From the NCBI RefSeq assembly GCF_007745175.1, contig NZ_CP036271.1, positions 1 to 64,000 of the forward strand: a stretch of 64,000 nucleotides of DNA, written 5' to 3'. This stretch comes from Caulifigura coniformis (lineage in GTDB: Bacteria > Planctomycetota > Planctomycetia > Planctomycetales > Planctomycetaceae). The translations under genes and the position numbers were made by a program. The notes under the pieces were generated by a model, which did no database searches, was not told the DNA's origin, and was given only the letters and a program-made list of their open reading frames with translations. Below are positions 28,241 to 40,831 of this stretch, piece after piece. Every line of letters begins with the position of its first letter. Positions within the stretch are counted from its first letter, which is position 1.

Positions 28241-28272
28241 GCCCGGAGCCCTGGTTTGGCAGGGTTCCGGGC
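28241..28272 (+). terminator. Strong hairpin after the isomerase-like gene
   Basis: A 13-base-pair stem (GCCCGGAGCCCTG / CAGGGTTCCGGGC, one G-T pair) with a 6-base loop begins 28 bases after the stop. No T-run follows, so it is either a non-canonical terminator or an mRNA 3'-end stabiliser. Confidence 0.5.
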
Positions 28273-28320
28273 GACATCGTGTGAGCGTCGCGCCGACCGC
28301 AGGATTTCGAGGGCGAACTC

Positions 28321-28941
28321 ATGTCTTCCGACCTCATCGAAGTCGCCCGGCCGCCGTACCTGAGCATGGCCGAGGAAATGCGGCTGTTCCTCGAGCAGCA
28401 CGACATCGAGGCAGTGTTCGACAACACGAACATGGGCGCGATGATGCCGCATCTGGGGACGGCCATCGGCGTGAGCGTGCTCGTGGCTCGTCCGGATGCC
28501 GTGAGGGCCAGTCAATTGCTTGAGCAACGCCGGCCTGTCGCCGCGACGACTGGGCCGTGGTACTGCGGCGCGTGCAAGGTGGATGTCGAGCCGGGATTCG
28601 AGGCCTGCTGGTCGTGCGGTCAGGCGCGGGCCGAGGTGGAACAGCCGTTCCCGGAAGGCCACGCTGTTCCGTCGCCGGGTGTGGAGCCGGAGGACGCGGT
28701 CAAGAAGCAGAAGGCCGAAGATCTGATCCAGCGCGCCTGGCGGACCGCGCTGCTCTGTTTCGGAGTGATCCCGCTGCCGGTCATCGGGCACCTGTACTCG
28801 CTGATGTTGCTGCTGGAGTCGACAGGCCTGGGTGTGCAGGTGAGTCCAGACTCAAGGCGTCTCTTCCTGAGAACCCTGTTCATCGACCTGGCCGTCCTGG
28901 GCGTGTTTGTGGCCCTCCTCACCGCGCTGTCATTCCGGTGA
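28321..28941 (+). CDS. DUF2007-like / zinc-ribbon membrane protein
   Basis: A 206-residue protein in three parts. Residues 1-70 resemble the DUF2007 putative signalling domain (MRLFLEQHDIEAVFDN then VSVLVARPDAVRASQLLE). A zinc ribbon follows: WYCGACKVDVEPGFEACWSCG, with two CxxC pairs. Two hydrophobic helices (TALLCFGVIPLPVIGHLYSL and LFIDLAVLGVFVALLTALSF) end it, so it is membrane-bound with the soluble parts probably in the cytoplasm. Function is unknown. The next gene starts 33 bases downstream on the same strand. Confidence 0.75.
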   Translation: MSSDLIEVARPPYLSMAEEMRLFLEQHDIEAVFDNTNMGAMMPHLGTAIGVSVLVARPDAVRASQLLEQRRPVAATTGPWYCGACKVDVEPGFEACWSCGQARAEVEQPFPEGHAVPSPGVEPEDAVKKQKAEDLIQRAWRTALLCFGVIPLPVIGHLYSLMLLLESTGLGVQVSPDSRRLFLRTLFIDLAVLGVFVALLTALSFR

Positions 28942-28973
28942 GGGATCCGCTTGTGGATTCGAATCGGGAAACC

Positions 28974-29534
28974 ATGAGCGAACAGACGTGCCCGGCAACG
29001 CAGACAGCGTGTCTGTACTTCGCTTTGCTGATCGTGGCTGCGATCACAGCCTTCGCCGTTGGACTGGGGATGCCCTATTTCAAGTGGATCAGATCTCTCA
29101 ACGTTCGGAACCATCTGCTTGCGGTCTACTCGCAGCTCGAAGCCGGGATCAGTGCTGAGCTGGAGTACGGGAAACTTCAGGACCACGTCGCAAGGAACAT
29201 CCGCGAGCACTGGGGAGAGATTGAGCCCACTGCCCGCGGCAACTGGGTGGTGTGGAAGCACGGAGCGTGGATCAATGAGCCCCAAGAGAATGCCCGAAAG
29301 AGAAGTCTTTCCGAGATCCCGATCCTGCTGGTCCTGATTGACCGGGCAACAGGCCTCAGCACCGGGGAACTCGAGGAAGATGCGATCGTTCTCACTCACC
29401 GCGACGGATCTCGGTTTTCGGACGTCGACGGCGATGAACGAGTCTTCGCATTATTCGCCGACGGTTACGTCAGAGAGATGACGGCTCGCGATTTCAGCGA
29501 AGGGATCGCGTCCGGTGGAAAACCGGCGTGGTGA
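28974..29534 (+). CDS. Hypothetical single-pass membrane protein
   Basis: A 186-residue protein with one N-terminal hydrophobic helix (LYFALLIVAAITAFAVGLGM) and a soluble remainder. No known domain is recognised. The soluble part has an acidic, Asp-rich patch, HRDGSRFSDVDGDERVFALF, that resembles a calcium-loop-like turn but is not a clear EF-hand. Start taken at ATG 28974; a GTG at 28953 is possible. It is likely co-transcribed with the zinc-ribbon protein upstream. Confidence 0.65.
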   Translation: MSEQTCPATQTACLYFALLIVAAITAFAVGLGMPYFKWIRSLNVRNHLLAVYSQLEAGISAELEYGKLQDHVARNIREHWGEIEPTARGNWVVWKHGAWINEPQENARKRSLSEIPILLVLIDRATGLSTGELEEDAIVLTHRDGSRFSDVDGDERVFALFADGYVREMTARDFSEGIASGGKPAW

Positions 29535-29601
29535 GTTGCCATCATGGCGTCGGTCGGCCGACGATGCTGACTGACTGCTGATGGACGCCTGATCCACGGA
29601 G

Positions 29602-31209
29602 ATGACGATGCAGACCCGTCGTGTGTTTCTTGCTACCTGCCTGATCGCCTGTTGCGTGTCGGCCAGCGCTGCCGATGGCCGGCTCAATCTCACGCTTCGC
29701 AAGCAGGTCCCGGTTTCCGCCGGAGTCAAACAGTTCCACACGGTCACCGAGTCGCAGGCGTGGAACCCCGCTGAAACCGCCATCATCCTCTGCGACGTCT
29801 GGGATTCGCACACCTGTGAGAACGCCGTGAAGCGGGTCAACGAACTGTCGCCCCGGCTCAATGAAGTGGTGGTCGCGCTGCGCAAGGCCGGCGCGACAGT
29901 GATCCACGCTCCGTCCAACTGCATGGACACCTACAAGGACCATCCCGGCCGGAAGCGGGCGATGGAGACCCCGAAGTCGAAATCGCTCCCGACCGATATC
30001 GAAAAGTGGTGCTACAAGATCCCCGCCGAAGAACAGGGGGTCTATCCGATCGACCAGACCGATGGCGGGAATGACGACGAGCCGGAGCAGCGCGCAGCCT
30101 GGATGGAGAAGCTCGTCCAGGAAGGGCGCAATCCGAAGCGGCCCTGGGTCAAACAGACGGATATCATCGTCGTCGATGACTCGAAGGACTACATCACCGA
30201 CCTCGGCGACGAAGTCTGGAGCATCCTCGAAACCAGGGGGGTGAAGAACGTCATCCTGGCCGGCGTGCACACGAACATGTGTGTTCTGGGCCGGCCGTTC
30301 GGGCTGCGGAGAATGGCCGAGAACGGCAAGAACGTCGTGCTGCTGCGCGACATGACCGACACGATGTACAACCCGAAGTCGGCCCCTTACGTCAGCCATT
30401 TCACCGGGACCGATCTCATCGTCTCCCACATCGAGCGGCACGTCTGCCCGACGATCACGAGCGACCAGATCATCGGCGGCAAAACGTTCCGGTTCAGTGG
30501 TGACACTCGTCCGCATATCGTCGTGATCGCGTCCGAGCCGGAATACGACACGGCCCGCACGCTGACGGAATTCGCCGTCCCGCATCTCGGAAAGGATTTC
30601 CGCGTCACGCATCTCTATGGCGATGCGAAGAAGGACAATGAGATTCCGGGACTCGAAGCGCTGAACGACGCCGACGTGATGCTGCTGAGCGTCCGCCGCC
30701 GCACGCTGCGGGCCGAGCAGTTGGAGATCGTGAAGAACTACATCGCCGCCGGAAAGCCGGCCGTCGGCATTCGCACGGCCAGCCATGCCTTCAGCCTGCG
30801 GAAAGGCGAAACCCCGCCCGGCCATGCCCAGTGGCCCGAGCTGGATGCGCAGGTCTGGGGCGGCCATTACTCGAATCACTACGCCAACAACCTGAAGTGC
30901 GAGATCACGTTCACCCCGGAAGCGGCCCCGCACCCGATCATGGCGGGCATCGAGCAGAAGCCGTTCATGGCGGGTGGATCGCTGTACCAGACCGCTCCCC
31001 TCGAACCAGGCACGACCGTGCTGCAGATGGGAAAGGTGCACGCCAAGGAAGCAGAGCCGGTGTCATGGACGTTCACCCGCAAAGACGGCGGGAAGTCGTT
31101 CTATACGTCGCTCGGTTATGTGGGCGATTTCCAGAACCCGGTGTTCACGTCGATGCTGACGAACGCCGTGTACTGGGCGGCCGGGAAAACGCCGGCAAAA
31201 CGCCCCTGA
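29602..31209 (+). CDS. Exported isochorismatase-like / ThuA-like fusion protein
   Basis: A 535-residue two-domain protein with a signal peptide (RRVFLATCLIACCVSASA). Residues about 40-265 have the isochorismatase fold, with Asp65 (AIILCDVWDSH) and Cys227 (GVHTNMCVLGR). The triad lysine expected in the intermediate strand is not there: that strand reads DIIVVDDSKDYI, with the nearest Lys195 four residues on. Residues about 285-525 match the ThuA/trehalose-utilisation fold (IVVIASEPEYDTARTL, then GIRTASHAF and GGHYSNHY). Both parts occur separately in planctomycetes; the fusion suggests two linked extracytoplasmic steps. Substrate unknown. Confidence 0.82.
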   Translation: MTMQTRRVFLATCLIACCVSASAADGRLNLTLRKQVPVSAGVKQFHTVTESQAWNPAETAIILCDVWDSHTCENAVKRVNELSPRLNEVVVALRKAGATVIHAPSNCMDTYKDHPGRKRAMETPKSKSLPTDIEKWCYKIPAEEQGVYPIDQTDGGNDDEPEQRAAWMEKLVQEGRNPKRPWVKQTDIIVVDDSKDYITDLGDEVWSILETRGVKNVILAGVHTNMCVLGRPFGLRRMAENGKNVVLLRDMTDTMYNPKSAPYVSHFTGTDLIVSHIERHVCPTITSDQIIGGKTFRFSGDTRPHIVVIASEPEYDTARTLTEFAVPHLGKDFRVTHLYGDAKKDNEIPGLEALNDADVMLLSVRRRTLRAEQLEIVKNYIAAGKPAVGIRTASHAFSLRKGETPPGHAQWPELDAQVWGGHYSNHYANNLKCEITFTPEAAPHPIMAGIEQKPFMAGGSLYQTAPLEPGTTVLQMGKVHAKEAEPVSWTFTRKDGGKSFYTSLGYVGDFQNPVFTSMLTNAVYWAAGKTPAKRP

Positions 31210-31292
31210 CGGCGACGGCCCGGCTGCGCCTGCCTTCTTCGGCGTATTTCGAGCTCCTCTTGCAGCGGCCCTGGTAAGCAGGCCGAAGAGTT

Positions 31293-32138
31293 ATGGGTTA
31301 TCTCCGCAAACTCGGCGACCTCCCACGCAATCCGCCGATCACGTCGATCGTGCTGGTCGTCTGCATCGCACTGTTTGCCTTCATCCACAGGAACCCTGAT
31401 GGGGACAGCCTGCAGGCGCTGGAGTCAGCGGGCTGGCGCGATGCGAATGCGATCTGGGAAGGCCAGTGGTGGCCCCTCATCACCACGGCGTTTCTGCACT
31501 ACGAGTTGTGGCACCTCGCGTTCAACATGTACTGGCTGTGGGTTCTCGGGGGTCGACTCGAGCTTGAGATCGGATCGGCGAGATTTCTCGCCTTCGTGCT
31601 GACCGCCGCGTTCTTCACCTCGGCCATGCAGCTGGCTGTTTCGAGCACGACAGGTATCGGTTTCTCGGGCGTTGGGTATGCGATCTTCGGGCTGATGTGG
31701 GTGGCCCGTCGATGGCGCCCCGCGTTTGCCGTCGTGCTGACGCCGAGAATCTGCCAACTGTTCATCTTCTGGATGTTTGGCTGCCTGTTCATGACATGGG
31801 CCAGTGATCTGGACATCGGAAACACGGCCCATTTCTCAGGCCTGCTGTTCGGCGCCATCGCTTCGCCGCTGCTGGCCCAGCCTGCACGGAAGCGGCCCGC
31901 ACTGATCGGACTGGCGGCGAGTCTGAGTGTCGCTGTGCTGAGCCTGGTCTGGGCGCCCTGGAATACCCATTGGATCGGCAATCGGGCCTACCAGGCTCAC
32001 GTCGACGGCAACTACCAGAAGGCCATCGACCTCTATGCGAAGGTGCTCGAACGCGACCCGCAGGCCGGATGGGCCCGCACGTGCATGGAGTACGCCAGGC
32101 AGGCGCTCGCGTCGTCGCCGGCTCCTTCCTCCGATTGA
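31293..32138 (+). CDS. Rhomboid-family intramembrane serine protease with TPR-like tail
   Basis: A 281-residue membrane protein with six or seven hydrophobic helices. The catalytic dyad is Ser125 in GIGFSGVGYAIFG and His180 in GNTAHFSGLLFGA; the oxyanion-stabilising pair His74/Asn78 is in HLAFNMYWLW. The last 45 residues (NRAYQAHVDGNYQKAIDLYA then KVLERDPQAGWARTCM) look like a single tetratricopeptide-type repeat, an unusual soluble appendage that could recruit a substrate. The fold is clear; the substrate is unknown. Confidence 0.9.
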   Translation: MGYLRKLGDLPRNPPITSIVLVVCIALFAFIHRNPDGDSLQALESAGWRDANAIWEGQWWPLITTAFLHYELWHLAFNMYWLWVLGGRLELEIGSARFLAFVLTAAFFTSAMQLAVSSTTGIGFSGVGYAIFGLMWVARRWRPAFAVVLTPRICQLFIFWMFGCLFMTWASDLDIGNTAHFSGLLFGAIASPLLAQPARKRPALIGLAASLSVAVLSLVWAPWNTHWIGNRAYQAHVDGNYQKAIDLYAKVLERDPQAGWARTCMEYARQALASSPAPSSD

Positions 32139-32170
32139 ACAAACGTGTCCCGCCTCGCCTGGGTCTTGAG

Positions 32171-32602
32171 TCACTTCAACTCGAAGGACTGCTCGACGAC
32201 CGTCTCCTTCTCGCCCACCGTCAGCGCCAGCGTGGAACGCTCGTTGTATTCGCCGGGGACGATCGACTTCGTCTCGGCCACCTCCCGCGGCTCCGCTCCC
32301 GGCTCCTCGACGCGAATCATCTTCCCCGTCGACTTCTGTCCGGTGATCTCGACGCGATAGTCGCCGGGAATCGGTCCGAATGCCTGCTCGATGAGAAAGG
32401 TTCCGTTCTCAATGCGTCCGGAGGCGACGTGTCCATTGCCGAGCGGGAACAGGGTGACCGTCCCCGTTTCGAGCGGCTCCCCCTTCATCGTCACCGATCC
32501 GCGCACTTCACGGCGGTTCAGTTCGACTCCGCCCGAGCATCCCGTCAGGGACGCCATCAAGACAATCGCGGCCGTCAGACTGCTCCTCGCTGGTGTCGAC
32601 AT
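32171..32602 (-). CDS. Small lipoprotein, carboxypeptidase-regulatory-like
   Basis: A 143-residue lipoprotein. The signal ends in lipobox SLTGC; then a short beta-sandwich: REVRGSVTMKGEPLETGTVT, then LFPLGNGHVASGRIENGTF, then GPIPGDYRVEITG. A similar protein accompanies each DUF1559 gene in this window. ATG 32602 has a CAGGG ribosome site; a GTG at 32623 is also in frame. It lies 27 bases after the DUF1559 stop on the same strand, so the two form an operon. Confidence 0.78.
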   Translation of the reverse strand: MSTPARSSLTAAIVLMASLTGCSGGVELNRREVRGSVTMKGEPLETGTVTLFPLGNGHVASGRIENGTFLIEQAFGPIPGDYRVEITGQKSTGKMIRVEEPGAEPREVAETKSIVPGEYNERSTLALTVGEKETVVEQSFELK

Positions 32603-32629
32603 CGCCCGGCCCTGATCGTTCACGTGTGC

Positions 32630-33619
32630 TCACCATTCCCCGACCAGGTCGCGGTAGCGTTCCGTGCTGAGCGCCTGCCAGGTCGTCAGGTCGATGCTGT
32701 CCGCGGACCATCGAACCGAGCCGTCGCAGAGGAGCACCTGAACGCCGCCGACATGGTGACTGCGAGACGCCAGAGCCGACTGCCCGCGGCCTGTGGCCGT
32801 CAGTTCGGGAGCTGGTTCATACGGAAGGTTGAACCGCGGATTGTCGATGCAGGTCGCGATCTCGCAGTAGTCGGACGCGCGCGAATTGGGCGTCAGGCGC
32901 GTGGAGATCTGGTAGCAGTTGGAGTCGTCGTTCCAGATCCGCCCGCGGCGGTCGACGCCACCCGCGCCGATCCCCTTGAGCATCTCCATCATCGCGAGCG
33001 TGTTGCTCGTGCCATCCTTGATGCGGCTGATCGTCGCGCCGTAGTTCAGGCCGAACGGCGAGCAGACGGGCACCGAACCGCCCGGTTCATTGCTGCTTGA
33101 GCCGTTCCCGTCGAGATCGAGATAGCGGTGCATGCCCCAGTTCAGTCCGTAGTTGCCGAAGGCCTCCCGCGGATTCATCAGCTGGCTGCCGGACGTCGGA
33201 TCAGTCGGGCAGACGTAGACTGGAATCGGGTTCAGCGGCAGGTTGGCATTGGTTCCCTGATGCCAGCTCTTGGAGAGATCGGCCTGGTTGAAGAGCACGG
33301 CCAGGTCGAGCTGCGGCAGGATCTGGAGGATGAACGGCATGCGGTAGCGGTTGCCGGTCGTGAAGTCGACCCGCACCGCCCCGGGCGGGAACTGCCGGAA
33401 CGCGGACTCGTAGCTGTGAATCGCAATTCCCAGCTGCTTGAGATTGTTTCGACAGTGCGTGCGGCGCGACGACTCCCGCGCCTGCTGAACGGCCGGAAGG
33501 AGCAGGGCGACGAGGATCGCAATGACGGCGATGACGGCGAGAAGTTCGACGAGGGTGAATGCGGATCGGTTGGCCCGATCAGGCCCGCGGGAGTCTGTCA
33601 ATGGGGCAGCCCAGCCCAT
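32630..33619 (-). CDS. DUF1559 protein with prepilin-type N-terminus
   Basis: A 329-residue protein with a 19-residue hydrophilic leader followed by [20 protein letters not shown], then [20 protein letters not shown] and the DUF1559 domain, ending with [15 protein letters not shown]. The residue before the mature Phe is Ala, where prepilin peptidase normally needs Gly, so processing may be less efficient or different from that of the other two copies. A GAGG ribosome site lies 8 bases upstream of the ATG. It is the first gene of an operon with the small lipoprotein. Confidence 0.88.
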   Translation of the reverse strand: MGWAAPLTDSRGPDRANRSAFTLVELLAVIAVIAILVALLLPAVQQARESSRRTHCRNNLKQLGIAIHSYESAFRQFPPGAVRVDFTTGNRYRMPFILQILPQLDLAVLFNQADLSKSWHQGTNANLPLNPIPVYVCPTDPTSGSQLMNPREAFGNYGLNWGMHRYLDLDGNGSSSNEPGGSVPVCSPFGLNYGATISRIKDGTSNTLAMMEMLKGIGAGGVDRRGRIWNDDSNCYQISTRLTPNSRASDYCEIATCIDNPRFNLPYEPAPELTATGRGQSALASRSHHVGGVQVLLCDGSVRWSADSIDLTTWQALSTERYRDLVGEW

Positions 33620-33766
33620 GGAAGCAACCTCGATGAAAACCGCGACGGTCGGAAGCGATTCGCGCCCTCAAGCACTCGGGGCAGCCCTGCCCATTCCTAT
33701 TTAGACAAACGAAGTCGCGTCACGCCAGTCAAAAACGATTCCAACGCCAGGAATCGAGTTCCAATG

Positions 33767-34150
33767 TCAGACGAGGACGTGCGTCGTGATCCATTCCACC
33801 AGCTCTTCACGAGACGTCTGACCTGCGGCGATCGCCAGCGCGATTCTCACTCCGTCCTCCGTAAGAAACCGCAGCGGAACGTCATTGAGCAGCAGGAAGG
33901 TGCGCATCGCGGCCCATCCGACCCGCTTGTTGCCATCCACAAACGGGTGGTTGTTCATGAGCGAGAACCCGAGCGAGGCAGCCTTTTCAATGACGGTCGG
34001 ATAGAGATCCCGCCCTCCAAATGACATCCGCGGCTGGGCAACCGCGGAGTCGAGCAGAGCCACATCTCTCAACCCGGGCAGCCCGCCGTTGGCGGCCAGC
34101 GCCGCTCGGTGAATGAAGAGGACCTCAGCTTGCGTGAGGTACTGGATCAC
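33767..34150 (-). CDS. doc: Doc/Fic-type death-on-curing toxin
   Basis: A 127-residue Fic-fold protein of the Doc type. The active motif is HPFVDGNKRVGWAA (canonical HxFxxGNxR), and YLTQAEVLFIHRAALAANGG is the usual Doc N-terminus. Doc toxins phosphorylate EF-Tu and halt translation; this one probably does the same. The start is GTG at 34150, overlapping the antitoxin stop by 4 bases, as in most toxin-antitoxin pairs. Located next to metH rather than in an obvious mobile region. Confidence 0.9.
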   Translation of the reverse strand: MIQYLTQAEVLFIHRAALAANGGLPGLRDVALLDSAVAQPRMSFGGRDLYPTVIEKAASLGFSLMNNHPFVDGNKRVGWAAMRTFLLLNDVPLRFLTEDGVRIALAIAAGQTSREELVEWITTHVLV

Positions 34151-34341
34151 GCCAGGTGCCGCAGGATTTCGGCGTCGTCTTGAAAGACCTGTTTGACCGC
34201 TTCGGCAACCTCGGGCGACGGATCGAATTCAGTCTCCAGCGTGGCCCAATCCACGGGGCGGGTCACCTTCTCCGCCGCAGAATCATCCACGACTCCGTTG
34301 GTCGGAAGCGTGTGTTGCGCGGCCTTGACCTGTGAAGACAT
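34147..34341 (-). CDS. Probable antitoxin partner of Doc
   Basis: A 64-residue acidic protein directly upstream of, and overlapping, the Doc gene. The C-terminal part (PVDWATLETEFDPSPEVAEA then VKQVFQDDAEILRHL) is amphipathic and could wrap the toxin, as Phd does; no ribbon-helix-helix or Phd/YefM DNA-binding domain is clear. Assignment rests on position, size and the GTGA overlap. ATG 34341 (MSSQVKAAQ) is chosen; an in-frame start at 34374 would add 11 residues. Confidence 0.68.
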   Translation of the reverse strand: MSSQVKAAQHTLPTNGVVDDSAAEKVTRPVDWATLETEFDPSPEVAEAVKQVFQDDAEILRHLA

Positions 34342-34422
34342 GTGGAACGTCGATGAACTGGGGAAGGGCGACAATCAAGTCGATGCTTCGATCACCATCC
34401 AGCCAAAGTATATGCGGCGGCT

Positions 34423-38166
<3,744 letters not shown>

Positions 38167-38328
38167 GTCGCAGTTTTAGGAACGTAGAACAAGACACGGC
38201 AAGCGGCAGTTGCGTTCGCCGTCCCGGATTCCATGAATCGAAAACCAGGAGCCGGTCTCCGGCGGCATTCTACGATCCCCCGCAAGCCCATGTCGGGCCG
38301 TTTCGTTCTGTTCTGGGGGAACCATTCC

Positions 38329-38802
38329 ATGCAAGGCCGTCTGAATCCCGCTTCTCTCGCACCGGAGCCTTACCGCAAGCAGGTCGCGATGGAGACCTAT
38401 CTGGCCGGCTGCGGCCTCGACCCGGTCATCAAACACCTGGTGAAGATCCGGGCGTCGCAGATCAACGGGTGTGCGTACTGCATCGACATGCACACGAAGG
38501 ACGCCCGCGCGGAGGGAGAGACCGAACAGAGGATCTATGCCCTGAGCGCCTGGCGGGAAACGCCGTTTTTCACGGACCGCGAACGGGCGGCCCTCGCCTG
38601 GACGGAGGCCGTGACGCTGGTTCCGCAGGGAGTTTCCGACGAACTGTTCGAGACAACGAGCGAACACTTTCCCGAAAAAGAACTGGTCGACCTGACATGG
38701 GCCATCGCGTCGATTAACGCCTGGAACCGCATTGCCATCAGCTTCCGTTCCGTGCCGGGCGAGTATCAGTCGCCGGCGACGAAGCATGCCGCGGCGACGT
38801 GA
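38329..38802 (+). CDS. AhpD-like / carboxymuconolactone decarboxylase-family protein
   Basis: A 157-residue AhpD-fold protein. The redox motif is NGCAYCIDMHTKDA, giving Cys48, Cys51 and His55, the arrangement of alkylhydroperoxidase AhpD and its relatives. WRETPFFTDRERAALAWTEA and ASINAWNRIAISFR are standard for the family. Likely a thiol-dependent peroxide-defence protein; carboxymuconolactone decarboxylase itself lacks the cysteine pair. The start at ATG 38329 (MQGRLNPASL) is preferred over longer frames. Divergent from metH. Confidence 0.88.
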   Translation: MQGRLNPASLAPEPYRKQVAMETYLAGCGLDPVIKHLVKIRASQINGCAYCIDMHTKDARAEGETEQRIYALSAWRETPFFTDRERAALAWTEAVTLVPQGVSDELFETTSEHFPEKELVDLTWAIASINAWNRIAISFRSVPGEYQSPATKHAAAT

Positions 38803-38815
38803 CGTTTCGCAGGAT

Positions 38816-40741
38816 TTAACGGACGATCAGGTACGAAGCCACGCTCCACAGAGGGACGCACGCGGCCGCGCCGACGACGGCCGGCCGCAGCCAGCGGTTT
38901 GTCGCCAGGGCCTCCAGTCCGATTCCGGCCGAAACCGCAAGGCAGGGGAGGGCGCCGATCACGTAGAACGCCTTGCCAGAGGCGAAGCAGGGATTGCGGA
39001 GGTTGAAGGCGAGGTACGCGCCGAGCACGGCGATCGTCACGACGGACGCGAAGAGCGGCGCCGGCCGGGCGTCGCGACGCCGCAGGAACGGGAGGGCGAC
39101 GCCGAGGATCACTCCCGCGGTCGGCAGCAGGCCCACCAGCGCGTTCGAAACGAGGAAGCGCTCGTTCCAGTGGGGGCGGTTTTCGAAGTCGCCTCCCCCC
39201 AGGTGCGCATCGAGCCACATCGAGGAATAGAAGCCGTCCCACAAGCTGCCGAAGGCCGCGTAAACCGGATGGGTCACTCCGGTCCCGAACCTCCAGAGAT
39301 CGCCGGGCGAGTTGAAACCGCGGTCCTGCCACCATTTGAACGCCGCGTCCGCTCCCCACCCGCCAAGAAACGGCCTGCCGAAGTTCAGCCAGTTGCGGAA
39401 GTAGTACCAGCCGGCGATGGCGAGAATGGGGGATGTGAGAAAGAACAGGTCCTCGCAGGTCATCCAGGCCGATCGCTGTTCGATGATGCTCCGCGTCATC
39501 AGGGCGGCGACGATCAGCGCGGCCGGCACGATGGCGTTCACCTTGGCGAGAAGCGCGAGGCCGATGATCACGCCCATCAGCGTCAGTTGCTTTCCGCTGG
39601 CCCATTCCTCGGCGGCAAGGTGTTTCATCGCCAGCATCAGGGCCAGCGAGGTGAGTGCGCCCTCCAGCGCCTGGTTCCCGACGTAGTGGGAGAAGTAGAC
39701 GTTCATCGGCAACAGGCCGCCGAAGAGCAGGCCGAGCGACTGCGCCAGAGGCCGGCCTGGCAGCAGCCACTTCAGTCCCCGTGCGCAGATCTCGATTTGC
39801 GCCAGTCCGCAGCCCAGGTTCATCAGCACCAGCCAGCGGAGCGCGCTGTCCATCGTCATAAAGAGCGACGCGATTTTGACCAGCACCGCTGCCAGCACAT
39901 AGTAGAGCGGCGACTGGAACATCTGCAGCCCGTCGCGCGGAAGCGGAAGCGCCCCGCGTTGCAGGATGAATGTGATGTAGTCGACGTGCCCGTAGTAGTC
40001 GAAACCATCTCCCATCCAGCCTCGGGCCAGGTTGTTGATGGCCAGCAGCGTGAAGGCGGCCAGCAGTCCGAGCCGAATCCAGGTCGGCAGTGAATCGAGG
40101 ACCCTCTGCTGTCGGGGCTGGTCGAGGAGGCGCGGGACGGCGACGCATCCCAGCGCGGCGCCGAGGATCAGCAGAACCGCCAGCGGCCAAAGGGAACGGA
40201 GAGCCTCGAACGACGAAGGGAATCGGGTGGCGGTTTCCGTGAGGGGTCGTGCATCGGCGGGGATGGCTGGCTTGAACCCGCCGCCGAACTCGGAGGCCTC
40301 CCAGAGGGATTCCGTCGACAGGATCGGCAGCGACTGACAGCCCACCGAGAGTGCGTTGGGAGCCCATTTGTTTGTCGCGACGACGACCAGTAGATGCGGC
40401 CCGGCCGTGAGATGGCCCAGTGGAATCGATCGCGGCGCCTTCCAGTCGCTGACGTCCGCTATCCAGCTGTCGAGTTCGTTGTCGTCGAGAACCACCTGGG
40501 CCTGAAACGGGACGCTGACTTCGATCGAGACGTCGTCGACGGGCGATTCGAGGATGAAGGACTTCTTGAAGTCGGTCGTCAGGCTGGCGTCACCGAACGG
40601 CTGCGCGGTGAAGGGGCGGTCGCAGCGGACCCACGGAGCGCCCGGGGACGAGACGAGGAAGAGTGTCCCGGGATTCGCGAGAACCCACGCCACAACGGCC
40701 ACGATGACCAGGATGGCTCCGGCAGCAGCCCAACGCGCCAT
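38816..40741 (-). CDS. Membrane glycosyltransferase, GT39/ArnT-like
   Basis: A 641-residue polytopic membrane protein with one N-terminal helix, a roughly 140-residue extracytoplasmic beta-rich insert, and then ten or more helices. The GT-C type acidic loop is RGWMGDGFDYYGHVDYITF, following the helix LGLLAAFTLLAINNLARGW. This suggests transfer of a sugar from a polyprenyl phosphate carrier, as in GT39/ArnT enzymes, but a clean family signature is lacking. The insert between the first helix and the GT-C core is unusual and could bind a substrate. It converges with the AhpD-like gene. Confidence 0.72.
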   Translation of the reverse strand: MARWAAAGAILVIVAVVAWVLANPGTLFLVSSPGAPWVRCDRPFTAQPFGDASLTTDFKKSFILESPVDDVSIEVSVPFQAQVVLDDNELDSWIADVSDWKAPRSIPLGHLTAGPHLLVVVATNKWAPNALSVGCQSLPILSTESLWEASEFGGGFKPAIPADARPLTETATRFPSSFEALRSLWPLAVLLILGAALGCVAVPRLLDQPRQQRVLDSLPTWIRLGLLAAFTLLAINNLARGWMGDGFDYYGHVDYITFILQRGALPLPRDGLQMFQSPLYYVLAAVLVKIASLFMTMDSALRWLVLMNLGCGLAQIEICARGLKWLLPGRPLAQSLGLLFGGLLPMNVYFSHYVGNQALEGALTSLALMLAMKHLAAEEWASGKQLTLMGVIIGLALLAKVNAIVPAALIVAALMTRSIIEQRSAWMTCEDLFFLTSPILAIAGWYYFRNWLNFGRPFLGGWGADAAFKWWQDRGFNSPGDLWRFGTGVTHPVYAAFGSLWDGFYSSMWLDAHLGGGDFENRPHWNERFLVSNALVGLLPTAGVILGVALPFLRRRDARPAPLFASVVTIAVLGAYLAFNLRNPCFASGKAFYVIGALPCLAVSAGIGLEALATNRWLRPAVVGAAACVPLWSVASYLIVR

Positions 40742-40831
40742 GTGACCCGCCCTCGCTCACACTGAACCGCAATGCGCTGTTCACTGTGAGCGATCCGGGG
40801 CGAATGTTCCATCGAGACCGGAAGCCCTGGA

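Noticed and set aside
38167-38328. Possible cobalamin or SAM riboswitch before metH
   Set aside because: No recognisable conserved boxes in the short leader; a covariance-model search would be needed to be sure.
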